DNA from: Actinomycetes bacterium
Lineage (GTDB): Bacteria; Actinomycetota; CALGFH01
Length of the DNA: 9,386 nucleotides
Assembly (NCBI GenBank): GCA_030146615.1
Contig: JASLBL010000282.1
Coordinates: 1 to 9,386 of the forward strand
Direction: 5' to 3'
A program made the translations under genes and the position numbers. Below, in pieces: positions 1-5,836 of this stretch. Numbering within the stretch: the first letter of the stretch is position 1; each line of letters begins with the position of its first letter. The notes beneath the pieces were generated by a model. It searched no databases and had not been told where the DNA came from. It saw nothing but the letters and a program-made list of their open reading frames with translations.

Positions 1-1779
1 CTGGAACCGCTTGCCCTCACACTCTTCGCACACGGTCGCCACCCCGGCCATCATCGCCAGGTCCGTGTAGATGACGCCGTTGCCGTTGCAGTTCGGGCAG
101 GCGCCCGCGGAGTTCGCGCTGAACAGCGCCGGCTTGACACCATTCGCCTTGGCGAACGCGGTCCGGATCGGGTCGAGCAGCCCGGTGTAGGTGGCCGGGT
201 TACTGCGCCGCGAGCCCCGGATCGGCGTCTGGTCGATCGAGACCACGCCGGCCCCCTTCGGCATGGAACCGTGGATGAGCGAGCTCTTGCCCGAACCGGC
301 GACGCCGGTCACCACACAGAGCACGCCGAGTGGGATGTCCACGCTCACGTCACGCAGGTTGTGCCGCGTCGCGTTGCGGATCTCGAGCCTGCCGGTCGGC
401 TTACGGGTGTCCGGGTTGAGGGCGGCTCGGTACCCGAGGTGCCGACCGGTGAGCGTGCCACTGGACCGCAGGGCGCCGACCGTACCCGCGAAGCACACCG
501 TGCCGCCCTGCGCGCCCGCGCCGGGGCCGAGGTCGACGACGTGGTCCGCGATCGCGATCACCTCCGGCTTGTGCTCCACCACGAGCACGGTGTTGCCCTT
601 GTCCCGCAGCCGCAGCAGCAGCCGGTTCATCCGCTCGATGTCGTGCGGATGCAGGCCCACGGTGGGTTCGTCGAAGACGTACGAGACATCGGTGAGGCTC
701 GAGCCCAGGTGGCGGACCATCTTGGTGCGCTGTGCCTCACCGCCGGAGAGGGTTCCCGACGGCCGGTCGAGACTGAGGTAGCCGAGCCCGATCTCGACGA
801 AGGAGTCGAGCGTCTGCCGCAACGTCGCGAGCAGCGGGGCCACCGACGGCTCCGCGATGCCGCGCACCCACTCCGCGAGGTCGCTGATCTGCATGGCGCA
901 GGCGTCGGCGATGTTGATGCCGTCGATCCGTGAGGCGAGCGCCGCCTGGTTGAGCCGGGTGCCGCCGCACTCCGGGCACGGGGTGAAGGTGGCCGCTCGC
1001 TCGACGAACGCGCGGATGTGCGGCTGGAGCGCCTCCTTGTCCTTCTGCAGAAAGGACTTCTGCACCTTCGGGACGAGTCCCTCGTACGTCAGATTGATGG
1101 ACTCGACCTTGACCTTGACCGGCTCCTTGTACAGGAAGTCGTGCAGTTCCCGCTCGGTGTAGTCCCGGATCGGCTTGTCCGGGTCGAGGAACCCGGACGC
1201 GGTGAAGATGCGCACCTGCCAGCCGTCGGCGGTGTAGCCCGGGATGGTGATGGCGCCCCCGGCAAGCGACTTGTCCCGGTCGAACAACTGGTCGAGATCG
1301 ATGTCAGTGACCGTGCCGACGCCCTCGCAGCGGGGGCACGCCCCGGCCGGCAGGTTGAAGCTGTAATGGAACGCCGGCCCGGCGCTGGGTACCCCCAGGC
1401 GGCTGAAGACGATCCGCAGCATCGCGTTCGCGTCGGTGGCGGTGCCCACTGTGGACCGCGAGTTGGCGCCCATCCGCTCCTGGTCCACGATGATCGCGGT
1501 GGTCAGCCCTTCCAGCAGGTCGACGTCGGGGCGGGCCAGGCTCGGCATGAAGCCCTGCACAAAGGCGCTGTAGGTCTCGTTGATCAGTCGCTGGGACTCG
1601 GCGGCGATGGTGCCGAAGACCAGCGAGGACTTGCCCGACCCGGAGACGCCGGTGAACACCGTCAGCCGGCGCTTGAGGACGTCGAGGGAGATGTCGGCCA
1701 GGTTGTTCTCCCTGGCCCCGCGGACCTGGATCAGGTCGTGGCTGTCGGCGAGAGGTCGTTCGGTCTGCTGGGTGGTCAT
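1..1779 (-). CDS. uvrA2: UvrA2-class ABC ATPase (UvrA-like excinuclease subunit), C-terminus beyond the window
   Basis: I translated the minus strand from ATG at 1779 to base 1: 593 codons open with no stop, so the 3' end lies outside the window. Visible motifs are Walker A GVSGSGKSS (44-52), CPRC (148-151) and CPEC (268-271) bracketing the insertion domain, ABC signature LSGGEAQR (344-351), Walker B with VFDEPTVGLH (368-377), VVEHK (400-404), a second Walker A GVAGSGKSS (492-500), and a zinc module C-X2-C-X19-C-X2-C (561-587). Only about 100 residues separate Walker A from the first CPxC, too few for the UvrB-binding domain of canonical UvrA. This points to the UvrA2/DrrC-like class, whose members bind damaged or drug-modified DNA and often give self-resistance. 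The second signature and Walker B should lie in the missing 150-200 residues. Its start overlaps the upstream stop as ATGA. Its G+C is lower than that of its neighbours. The family call is firm; the physiological role is inferred. Confidence 0.95.
   Translation of the reverse strand, partial: MTTQQTERPLADSHDLIQVRGARENNLADISLDVLKRRLTVFTGVSGSGKSSLVFGTIAAESQRLINETYSAFVQGFMPSLARPDVDLLEGLTTAIIVDQERMGANSRSTVGTATDANAMLRIVFSRLGVPSAGPAFHYSFNLPAGACPRCEGVGTVTDIDLDQLFDRDKSLAGGAITIPGYTADGWQVRIFTASGFLDPDKPIRDYTERELHDFLYKEPVKVKVESINLTYEGLVPKVQKSFLQKDKEALQPHIRAFVERAATFTPCPECGGTRLNQAALASRIDGINIADACAMQISDLAEWVRGIAEPSVAPLLATLRQTLDSFVEIGLGYLSLDRPSGTLSGGEAQRTKMVRHLGSSLTDVSYVFDEPTVGLHPHDIERMNRLLLRLRDKGNTVLVVEHKPEVIAIADHVVDLGPGAGAQGGTVCFAGTVGALRSSGTLTGRHLGYRAALNPDTRKPTGRLEIRNATRHNLRDVSVDIPLGVLCVVTGVAGSGKSSLIHGSMPKGAGVVSIDQTPIRGSRRSNPATYTGLLDPIRTAFAKANGVKPALFSANSAGACPNCNGNGVIYTDLAMMAGVATVCEECEGKRFQ
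1776..1779 (-). other. ATGA stop/start overlap between cyclase-ATPase and uvrA2 genes
   Basis: Read on the minus strand, ATGA contains the uvrA2 start ATG (1779-1777) and the TGA stop of the upstream gene (1778-1776). Such four-base overlaps usually mean translational coupling and co-transcription, so the two proteins are probably made together. Confidence 0.9.
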
Positions 1780-4379
1780 GTCGTCACGCTGCTCCGTTGG
1801 TCGGCCCAGGCGGCGGCGTAGTCGAGCACCTGGTCGAAGGTCATGGCCCGGCCCCCGGCGACGTCGGCGGCGGCGGCGCCGAGCACGTCGCGGCCGAGGG
1901 CGGCGCTGGCCGGCGCCAGCCGCCGGGCCAGCTGGGCGCGCTGGTGGTCGCCGAGCGGCGACCCGGCGGCGCTCCGGATCGCGGCCGCCCCGGCCAGCAG
2001 CCGGACCACCCGCTCGGTCTCGCCCTCCTGCGCGGCCAGGGTAGCGAGGATCTCCAGGGTGTCGGCGAGCTCGGTCCGCTCGTCCCAGGTCCGCAGCAGC
2101 GCCAGCGTCTCCGACACCAGCGCGTACGCCCGCGGGCGCTCGCCGAGGGCGGCCAGCGCCTTGGCCAGGTACCGCTGGATGACCGCGTTGGCCCAGCGGT
2201 CGCCCCGGGGCGCCAGCAGCTCCATGGCCTGGTCGAGCAGCTCCCGGGCGCCGGCCGGGTCGCCCTCCTCGTAGGCCAGGTCGCCGAGGTTGGCGATGAC
2301 GAAGGCCTCGGTGTGGCGGGCGTCGGCGCTGTCCTCCTGGCGGGCCAGCTCCAGGGCCTCGTGCCAGCGGCGCCGGGCCTCGTCGTAGTCCCCCTGGCTG
2401 AGGGCGACGGTGCCGAGCGCGTTCAGGGCCTTGGAGACCCGGGTGGTGTCGTCGTCGGCGACACGGAACAGCTCGACCGCCTCCTGGTAGGCCGCGGCCG
2501 CCTGCTCGGCCCGCCCCTGCCGGGTCGCGAAGGCCCCGAGCCAGTACAGGACCACCCCGCGCTGGCCAGGGGGCGCGTTGCCCGAGACGGCCTCGATCTG
2601 GTCCAGCCAGGACAGCGCCTCCCGGGTCAGGCCGCGGGTGAACCACAGGTAGCCGAGCGAGCGGACCAGGGACAGGGCCAGCTCCACCCGCTCGGGCTCC
2701 TCGGGCCGCTCCAGGGCCCAGGTGAGGGCGGCCCGGACGTTGGCCATCTCGGCGTCGAACCAGTCGAGCGAGGCCAGCTGGTCCTCGGAGTCGATGTGCA
2801 GGTAGGCCTCCTCGGCCCGCTCGGTGAACCAGCGGGCGTGGCGCCGGCGCAGCCGCTCGCGCTCGCCGGCCTGCTCCAGCCGCTCGCCCGCGTACTCGCG
2901 GATCGTGGCCAGCATCCGGTAGCGGGCCGAGGCGGTCGCCTCCTGCTGCCAGACCAGGCTGTGCTCGACCAGGGTCTCCAGCGCGTCGGCCGGGCCGTCG
3001 TCGCCTCCGACCACGGCCTCGGCCGACTCCCAGGTCCAGCCGCCGACGAACACCGACAGCCGGCGCAGCAGCGCCTGCTCGTCCGGGGCGAGCAGGCGGT
3101 AGCTCCAGTCGATGGTGTTGCGCAGGGTCCGCTGGCGCTCCGGCAGGTCGCGGGCCCGGCTGGTCAGCAGGGGCAGGCGCTCGGTGAGGCCGCGGCGCAG
3201 GTCGTCCAGGGAGAGCAGGCGCAGCCGGGCCGCGGCCAGCTCGATGGCCAGCGGCAGCCCGTCGAGGCGGGCGCAGATGTCGGCCACCGCCTCCCGCTCC
3301 CCGGCGCCGTCGAGGGCGAAGCGGGGCCGGACCGCCTGGGCCCGCTGGACGAACAGCGACGCCGCCTCCTGCGCCGGCAGCGGGCGGACCGGGTAGTCGT
3401 GCTCGCCGGTCAGCCCGAGCACGATCCGCGAGGTGGCCAGCACCCTGATCCCCGGGGCCCGGCCGAGCAGCTCGCCCACCCAGCCGCCGGACTCGGCGAC
3501 GTGCTCGAAGTTGTCCAGCACCAGCAGGGCGGACCAGTCCCGCACCCCGTCGGCGACCACGTCGATCGAGTCCCGGCCGGCCGGGTTGGTCAGGCGCAGG
3601 GCCTCGACCACGGCCAGGCCGACCCGGGCCGGGTCGGTCACCGGGGCCAGGGGCACGAACCACACCCCGTCCGGGAACCGGGGGGCGAGCGCCCGGCCGG
3701 TCTCGAGGGCCAGCCGGGTCTTGCCGGCGCCGCCCGGGCCGGTCATGGTCAGCAGCCGCACCCCGGGCCGGGCCAGGAGCTCGCTGGCCTCGGCGAGCTC
3801 GGCGTCGCGGCCGACGAACGAGGTCGGGATGGCGGGCAGGTTCGAGGGCGTCGGCAGGCTCCTGGGCGGCGGGAAGTCCTCGGCCAGCCCGGCCGCGACT
3901 AGCTGGAACAGGTGCTCGGGCCGGTCGAGGTCCTTGAGGCGGTGGTGGCCGAGGTCGCGCAGGGCCTGGCCGCGCCCCGGCTCGGCCGCCTCCCGGGTCG
4001 CTCCCGACACCAGGACCTGGCCGCCGTGGGCGGCCGAGCAGATCCTGGCCACCCGGTGGACGTCGATGCCGACGTAGTCGTCGTCGACCACCACCGGCGA
4101 GCCGGTGTGGACGCCCATCCGGACCCGCGGGGCGGCCCCGCCCGGCCAGTCGGCCGCGGAGAGGGCGGCCTGCGCCTCGGCGGCGGCGGAGAGGGCGGCG
4201 GCGGCCGCCGGGAAGGCCAGGAAGCAGGCGTCCCCCTCGGTGCCGAACTCGACCCCGCCGTTGCGGGCCACCGCCTCGCGCAGGATCGCCCGGTGGGCCC
4301 GGAGCAGCCGCCCGTAGTCGTCGCCGAGCGAGCGCAGCAGCCGGGTCGAGCCCTCGATGTCGGTGAACACCAGCGTCAC
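1776..4379 (-). CDS. Class III cyclase-like / NB-ARC (STAND) ATPase / TPR fusion protein
   Basis: An 867-residue cytoplasmic multidomain protein. Residues 1-165 form a class III nucleotidyl cyclase homology domain with both metal-binding aspartates (D7 in FTDIEGST, D50 in EGDACF). The usual substrate lysine position appears to be G46, and the transition-state Asn is His108 (VHRVARI, R112 kept), so cyclase activity is doubtful. Residues 182-380 form an AfsR/NB-ARC-type ATPase: Walker A GPGGAGKT (214-221), Walker B LLVLDNFE (285-292), VLATSR (313-318) and GLPLAIELAAAR (from 374). A winged-helix region (about 400-500) and TPR-like helical repeats (about 560-860) follow. There is no C-terminal LuxR-type HTH. 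STAND ATPases of this type normally act as ligand-gated switches; the ligand is unknown. The GTG at 4379 is the only canonical start after an in-frame TGA at 4409-4407, but the family-typical ELPTGTV lies just upstream in frame, so the true N-terminus is uncertain. uvrA2 follows directly. Confidence 0.93.
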   Translation of the reverse strand: MTLVFTDIEGSTRLLRSLGDDYGRLLRAHRAILREAVARNGGVEFGTEGDACFLAFPAAAAALSAAAEAQAALSAADWPGGAAPRVRMGVHTGSPVVVDDDYVGIDVHRVARICSAAHGGQVLVSGATREAAEPGRGQALRDLGHHRLKDLDRPEHLFQLVAAGLAEDFPPPRSLPTPSNLPAIPTSFVGRDAELAEASELLARPGVRLLTMTGPGGAGKTRLALETGRALAPRFPDGVWFVPLAPVTDPARVGLAVVEALRLTNPAGRDSIDVVADGVRDWSALLVLDNFEHVAESGGWVGELLGRAPGIRVLATSRIVLGLTGEHDYPVRPLPAQEAASLFVQRAQAVRPRFALDGAGEREAVADICARLDGLPLAIELAAARLRLLSLDDLRRGLTERLPLLTSRARDLPERQRTLRNTIDWSYRLLAPDEQALLRRLSVFVGGWTWESAEAVVGGDDGPADALETLVEHSLVWQQEATASARYRMLATIREYAGERLEQAGERERLRRRHARWFTERAEEAYLHIDSEDQLASLDWFDAEMANVRAALTWALERPEEPERVELALSLVRSLGYLWFTRGLTREALSWLDQIEAVSGNAPPGQRGVVLYWLGAFATRQGRAEQAAAAYQEAVELFRVADDDTTRVSKALNALGTVALSQGDYDEARRRWHEALELARQEDSADARHTEAFVIANLGDLAYEEGDPAGARELLDQAMELLAPRGDRWANAVIQRYLAKALAALGERPRAYALVSETLALLRTWDERTELADTLEILATLAAQEGETERVVRLLAGAAAIRSAAGSPLGDHQRAQLARRLAPASAALGRDVLGAAAADVAGGRAMTFDQVLDYAAAWADQRSSVTT

Positions 4380-4434
4380 CGTTCCCGTCGGCAGCTCGAA
4401 CCACGATCACCCCCACCCGTTCCCGACCGGCCCG

Positions 4435-4440
4435 ATTATC
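4435..4440 (-). promoter_or_regulatory. Possible -10 box (GATAAT) for the cyclase-ATPase/uvrA2 operon
   Basis: On the minus strand this reads GATAAT, five of six matches to TATAAT, in otherwise very GC-rich DNA. It would place a transcript start roughly 45-50 bases before the GTG at 4379. No recognisable -35 element sits at the right distance, so the call rests on the hexamer alone. Confidence 0.3.
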
Positions 4441-4494
4441 CCCCGGCCCCATGACCAGGGGACTCCAGTACCGTTGACCGGGTCGAGCCGACGC

Positions 4495-4502
4495 GGGAGG
4501 AG
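4495..4502 (+). promoter_or_regulatory. Ribosome binding site for the VOC gene
   Basis: GGGAGGAG, five bases before ATG 4508, is a strong Shine-Dalgarno and fixes that start. It also argues against reading the upstream open frame into the gene. Confidence 0.75.
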
Positions 4503-4507
4503 CGCCC

Positions 4508-4891
4508 ATGGCCGTCCAGCTCAACCACACCATCGTCCGGGTACGCGACAAGGGGGAGTCGGCCAGCTTCCTGGCCGAGGTGCTCGGCCTCGGGCCGCCC
4601 ACCGCCTACGGGCCGTTCCTGGTCGTCGAGGTCGACAACCGGGTCTCGCTCGACTTCGCCGACGACCACGGACCCGTGCACCCCCAGCACTATGCGTTCC
4701 TGGTCGGCGAGGACGAGTTCGACCAGATCTTCGGCCGCATCCGCGACCGGGGCCTGCCCTACTGGGCCGACCCGGGCCGGCGGCGGCCCGGCCAGATCAA
4801 CACCAACGACGGCGGCCGCGGCGTCTACTGGGAGGACCCGAGCGGCCACTTCCTCGAGATCATCACCCGCCCCTACGGCAGCGGCCCCTGA
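4508..4891 (+). CDS. VOC-fold (glyoxalase/bleomycin-resistance/dioxygenase superfamily) protein
   Basis: A 127-residue single-module cytoplasmic protein of the vicinal oxygen chelate superfamily. The N-terminus LNHTIVRV opens the first beta-alpha-beta-beta-beta unit, and VYWEDPSGHFLEI (106-118) is the classic last-strand signature. H7, H61 (in QHYAFLV) and E117 are placed as the usual His/His/Glu metal ligands, so a divalent-metal site is likely. Members may be isomerases, dioxygenases, thiol transferases or antibiotic-binding proteins; the sequence does not say which. The length is normal for a half-size subunit that dimerises. The start is set by GGGAGGAG five bases upstream. It heads a plus-strand run with the Clp_N gene beginning 41 bases after its stop, though that gap may carry its own promoter. 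Confidence 0.9.
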   Translation: MAVQLNHTIVRVRDKGESASFLAEVLGLGPPTAYGPFLVVEVDNRVSLDFADDHGPVHPQHYAFLVGEDEFDQIFGRIRDRGLPYWADPGRRRPGQINTNDGGRGVYWEDPSGHFLEIITRPYGSGP

Positions 4892-4897
4892 CCGGGC

Positions 4898-4903
4898 TAT
4901 GCT
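4898..4903 (+). promoter_or_regulatory. Possible -10 box (TATGCT) before the Clp_N gene
   Basis: TATGCT lies 30 bases before ATG 4933 and matches the actinobacterial TANNNT pattern. A start about 4909-4911 would give a leader of some 23 bases, beginning within the inverted repeat at 4906-4931. No clear -35 is visible. It would allow the Clp_N/polymerase pair to be transcribed apart from the VOC gene. Confidence 0.3.
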
Positions 4904-4905
4904 GT

Positions 4906-4931
4906 GGCGACATCGACCGGGAGGTGTCGCC
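4906..4931 (+). promoter_or_regulatory. Perfect 7-bp inverted repeat around the Clp_N ribosome binding site
   Basis: GGCGACA (4906-4912) and TGTCGCC (4925-4931) are exact reverse complements separated by 12 bases. In RNA a further U-G pair (4905/4932) would bring the stem to the base before the ATG. The loop contains the Shine-Dalgarno. It could be a translational hairpin or, as dyad DNA near a predicted transcript start, an operator. A chance match is possible in GC-rich DNA, but its exact placement is suggestive. Confidence 0.45.
4919..4926 (+). promoter_or_regulatory. Ribosome binding site for the Clp_N gene
   Basis: GGGAGGTG, six bases before ATG 4933, fixes this start rather than the longer open frame that extends upstream through the VOC gene. 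Its core GGGAGG lies in the loop of the inverted repeat. Confidence 0.75.
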
Positions 4932-4932
4932 G

Positions 4933-5823
4933 ATGCGGGTCACCGAGTGCGCCCAGCAGGCGGTGCGCCACGCCCGGGAGGAGGCCGGACGGCTCGGGCA
5001 CGACTGGATCGGGACCGAGCACCTGCTGCTGGCCCTGCTGCGCGACCGGGAGTGCCTGGCCACGGCCATCCTCGGGGAGCGCGGGGTCGAGGCCGAGACG
5101 CTCCGGCGGCGGGTCGAGGAGACCGCCGGTCCCGGCCAGGGCGGCGGGCCGCCCGGCGAGGACGCCCTCGAGGGCGGCCGCGACCTGCCCACCACCAAGC
5201 CGTTCACCCTCGTCCTCGGCCTGGCCGGCCGGGAGGCGCGGGAGCTGGAGCACGACCGCCTCGGCACCGAGCACCTGCTGCTCGGCCTGGCCCGGGAGGG
5301 CGACGGGGTGGCCGCCCGGGCCCTGGACGACCTCGGGGCCGGCCTCCTCCAGCTCCGGGAGGCCGTGATCTCGGTCTACACCGCCGGAGCCGACCCCGAG
5401 CCGCTCTCCGCCGACTGGGGGCCGCCGGCCTGGGAGCCGCCGGCTGGGGCACAGTTCCAGCGGGTCCTCCCACTGGCCAGCGAGCACCCGCTGCCCTCCG
5501 GCGACCTGCTGGTCCTGCTGTCGCTGGAGATCTGGTCGGACTGGTTCGACCTGCGCTACGCGATCGCGTATGCCACCCCGGAGCCGGAGGGGGACCTGCC
5601 GCGGCCGGCCGTCGTGGGCCGCTGCGAGGTGTCGGACCGGGCCGGCACCGAGTACGTCAACTGGTTCACCTCCTCCCCGGCCTGGGGCATGGTCCGCGGC
5701 CACCAGCACACCTTCGTGCCCGCGCCCCCGCCGGGCACCGAGGTGCTGGAGCTGCGCTTCAACGCCCCCTCGACCCTTGTCGGGGAGACCCGGCCGCTGG
5801 TCGTCAGCACCGTCGTCCTCTAG
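4933..5823 (+). CDS. Tandem Clp_N-repeat protein with an unrecognised beta-rich C-terminal domain
   Basis: A 296-residue soluble protein. Two Clp_N repeats are plain: repeat 1 at about 2-64 with GTEHLLLALLR (27-37), and repeat 2 at about 88-149 with GTEHLLLGLAR (111-121). This is the four-helix module that ClpA/ClpC use to receive substrates and adaptors, but there is no AAA+ ATPase domain, so it cannot unfold proteins itself. A Gly/Pro/Glu-rich linker joins the repeats and a Pro/Trp-rich linker follows. Residues about 174-296 look like a beta-sandwich of alternating strands (LLVLLSLEIW, FDLRYAIAYA, GTEVLELRFNAP, RPLVVSTVVL) that I do not recognise. There is no signal peptide or membrane segment. 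It may be an adaptor, decoy or sensor for the Clp machinery, which is inference. The polymerase gene starts 13 bases after its stop, implying co-transcription. Confidence 0.88.
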   Translation: MRVTECAQQAVRHAREEAGRLGHDWIGTEHLLLALLRDRECLATAILGERGVEAETLRRRVEETAGPGQGGGPPGEDALEGGRDLPTTKPFTLVLGLAGREARELEHDRLGTEHLLLGLAREGDGVAARALDDLGAGLLQLREAVISVYTAGADPEPLSADWGPPAWEPPAGAQFQRVLPLASEHPLPSGDLLVLLSLEIWSDWFDLRYAIAYATPEPEGDLPRPAVVGRCEVSDRAGTEYVNWFTSSPAWGMVRGHQHTFVPAPPPGTEVLELRFNAPSTLVGETRPLVVSTVVL

Positions 5824-5836
5824 CGGCACGGCCACC

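Larger units (their letters stand above)
4380..4507. other. Divergent intergenic region
   Basis: This 128-bp space separates the minus-strand cyclase-ATPase gene from the plus-strand VOC gene and should hold promoters for both. It includes the in-frame but start-less ELPTGTV codons preceding the GTG at 4379, one AT-rich hexamer (4435-4440) and a strong plus-strand Shine-Dalgarno at its right end. I see no convincing operator palindrome. Confidence 0.6.

Noticed and set aside
271..1821. Plus-strand open frames at 271-933 and 1018-1821
   Set aside because: They are antisense to the UvrA2 coding region, which is continuous and motif-complete on the minus strand.
1797..3902. A 701-codon open frame on the plus strand
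   Set aside because: It lies opposite the cyclase-ATPase gene, whose domains are unmistakable; its translation is Gly/Gln/Val/Pro-rich without motifs, the usual antisense shadow in high-GC DNA.
4150..4212. Short direct repeats (CGGAGAGGGCGGC) in the cyclase gene
   Set aside because: They encode an alanine-rich helix (AALSAA repeated) and are explained by codon bias rather than a mobile or CRISPR-like repeat.
4474..4479. TTGACC as a -35 box for the VOC gene
   Set aside because: A -10 box at normal spacing would fall on or next to the ribosome binding site, and no suitable hexamer is there.
4357..4932. A long upstream extension of the Clp_N reading frame
   Set aside because: The extension reads through the VOC gene out of frame; a strong ribosome binding site and Clp_N homology both place the start at 4933.
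5570..5836. An upstream ATG extension of the polymerase frame
   Set aside because: These codons overlap the Clp_N gene in another frame and translate to Arg/Pro/Ser-rich sequence; homology starts at the GTG at 5837.
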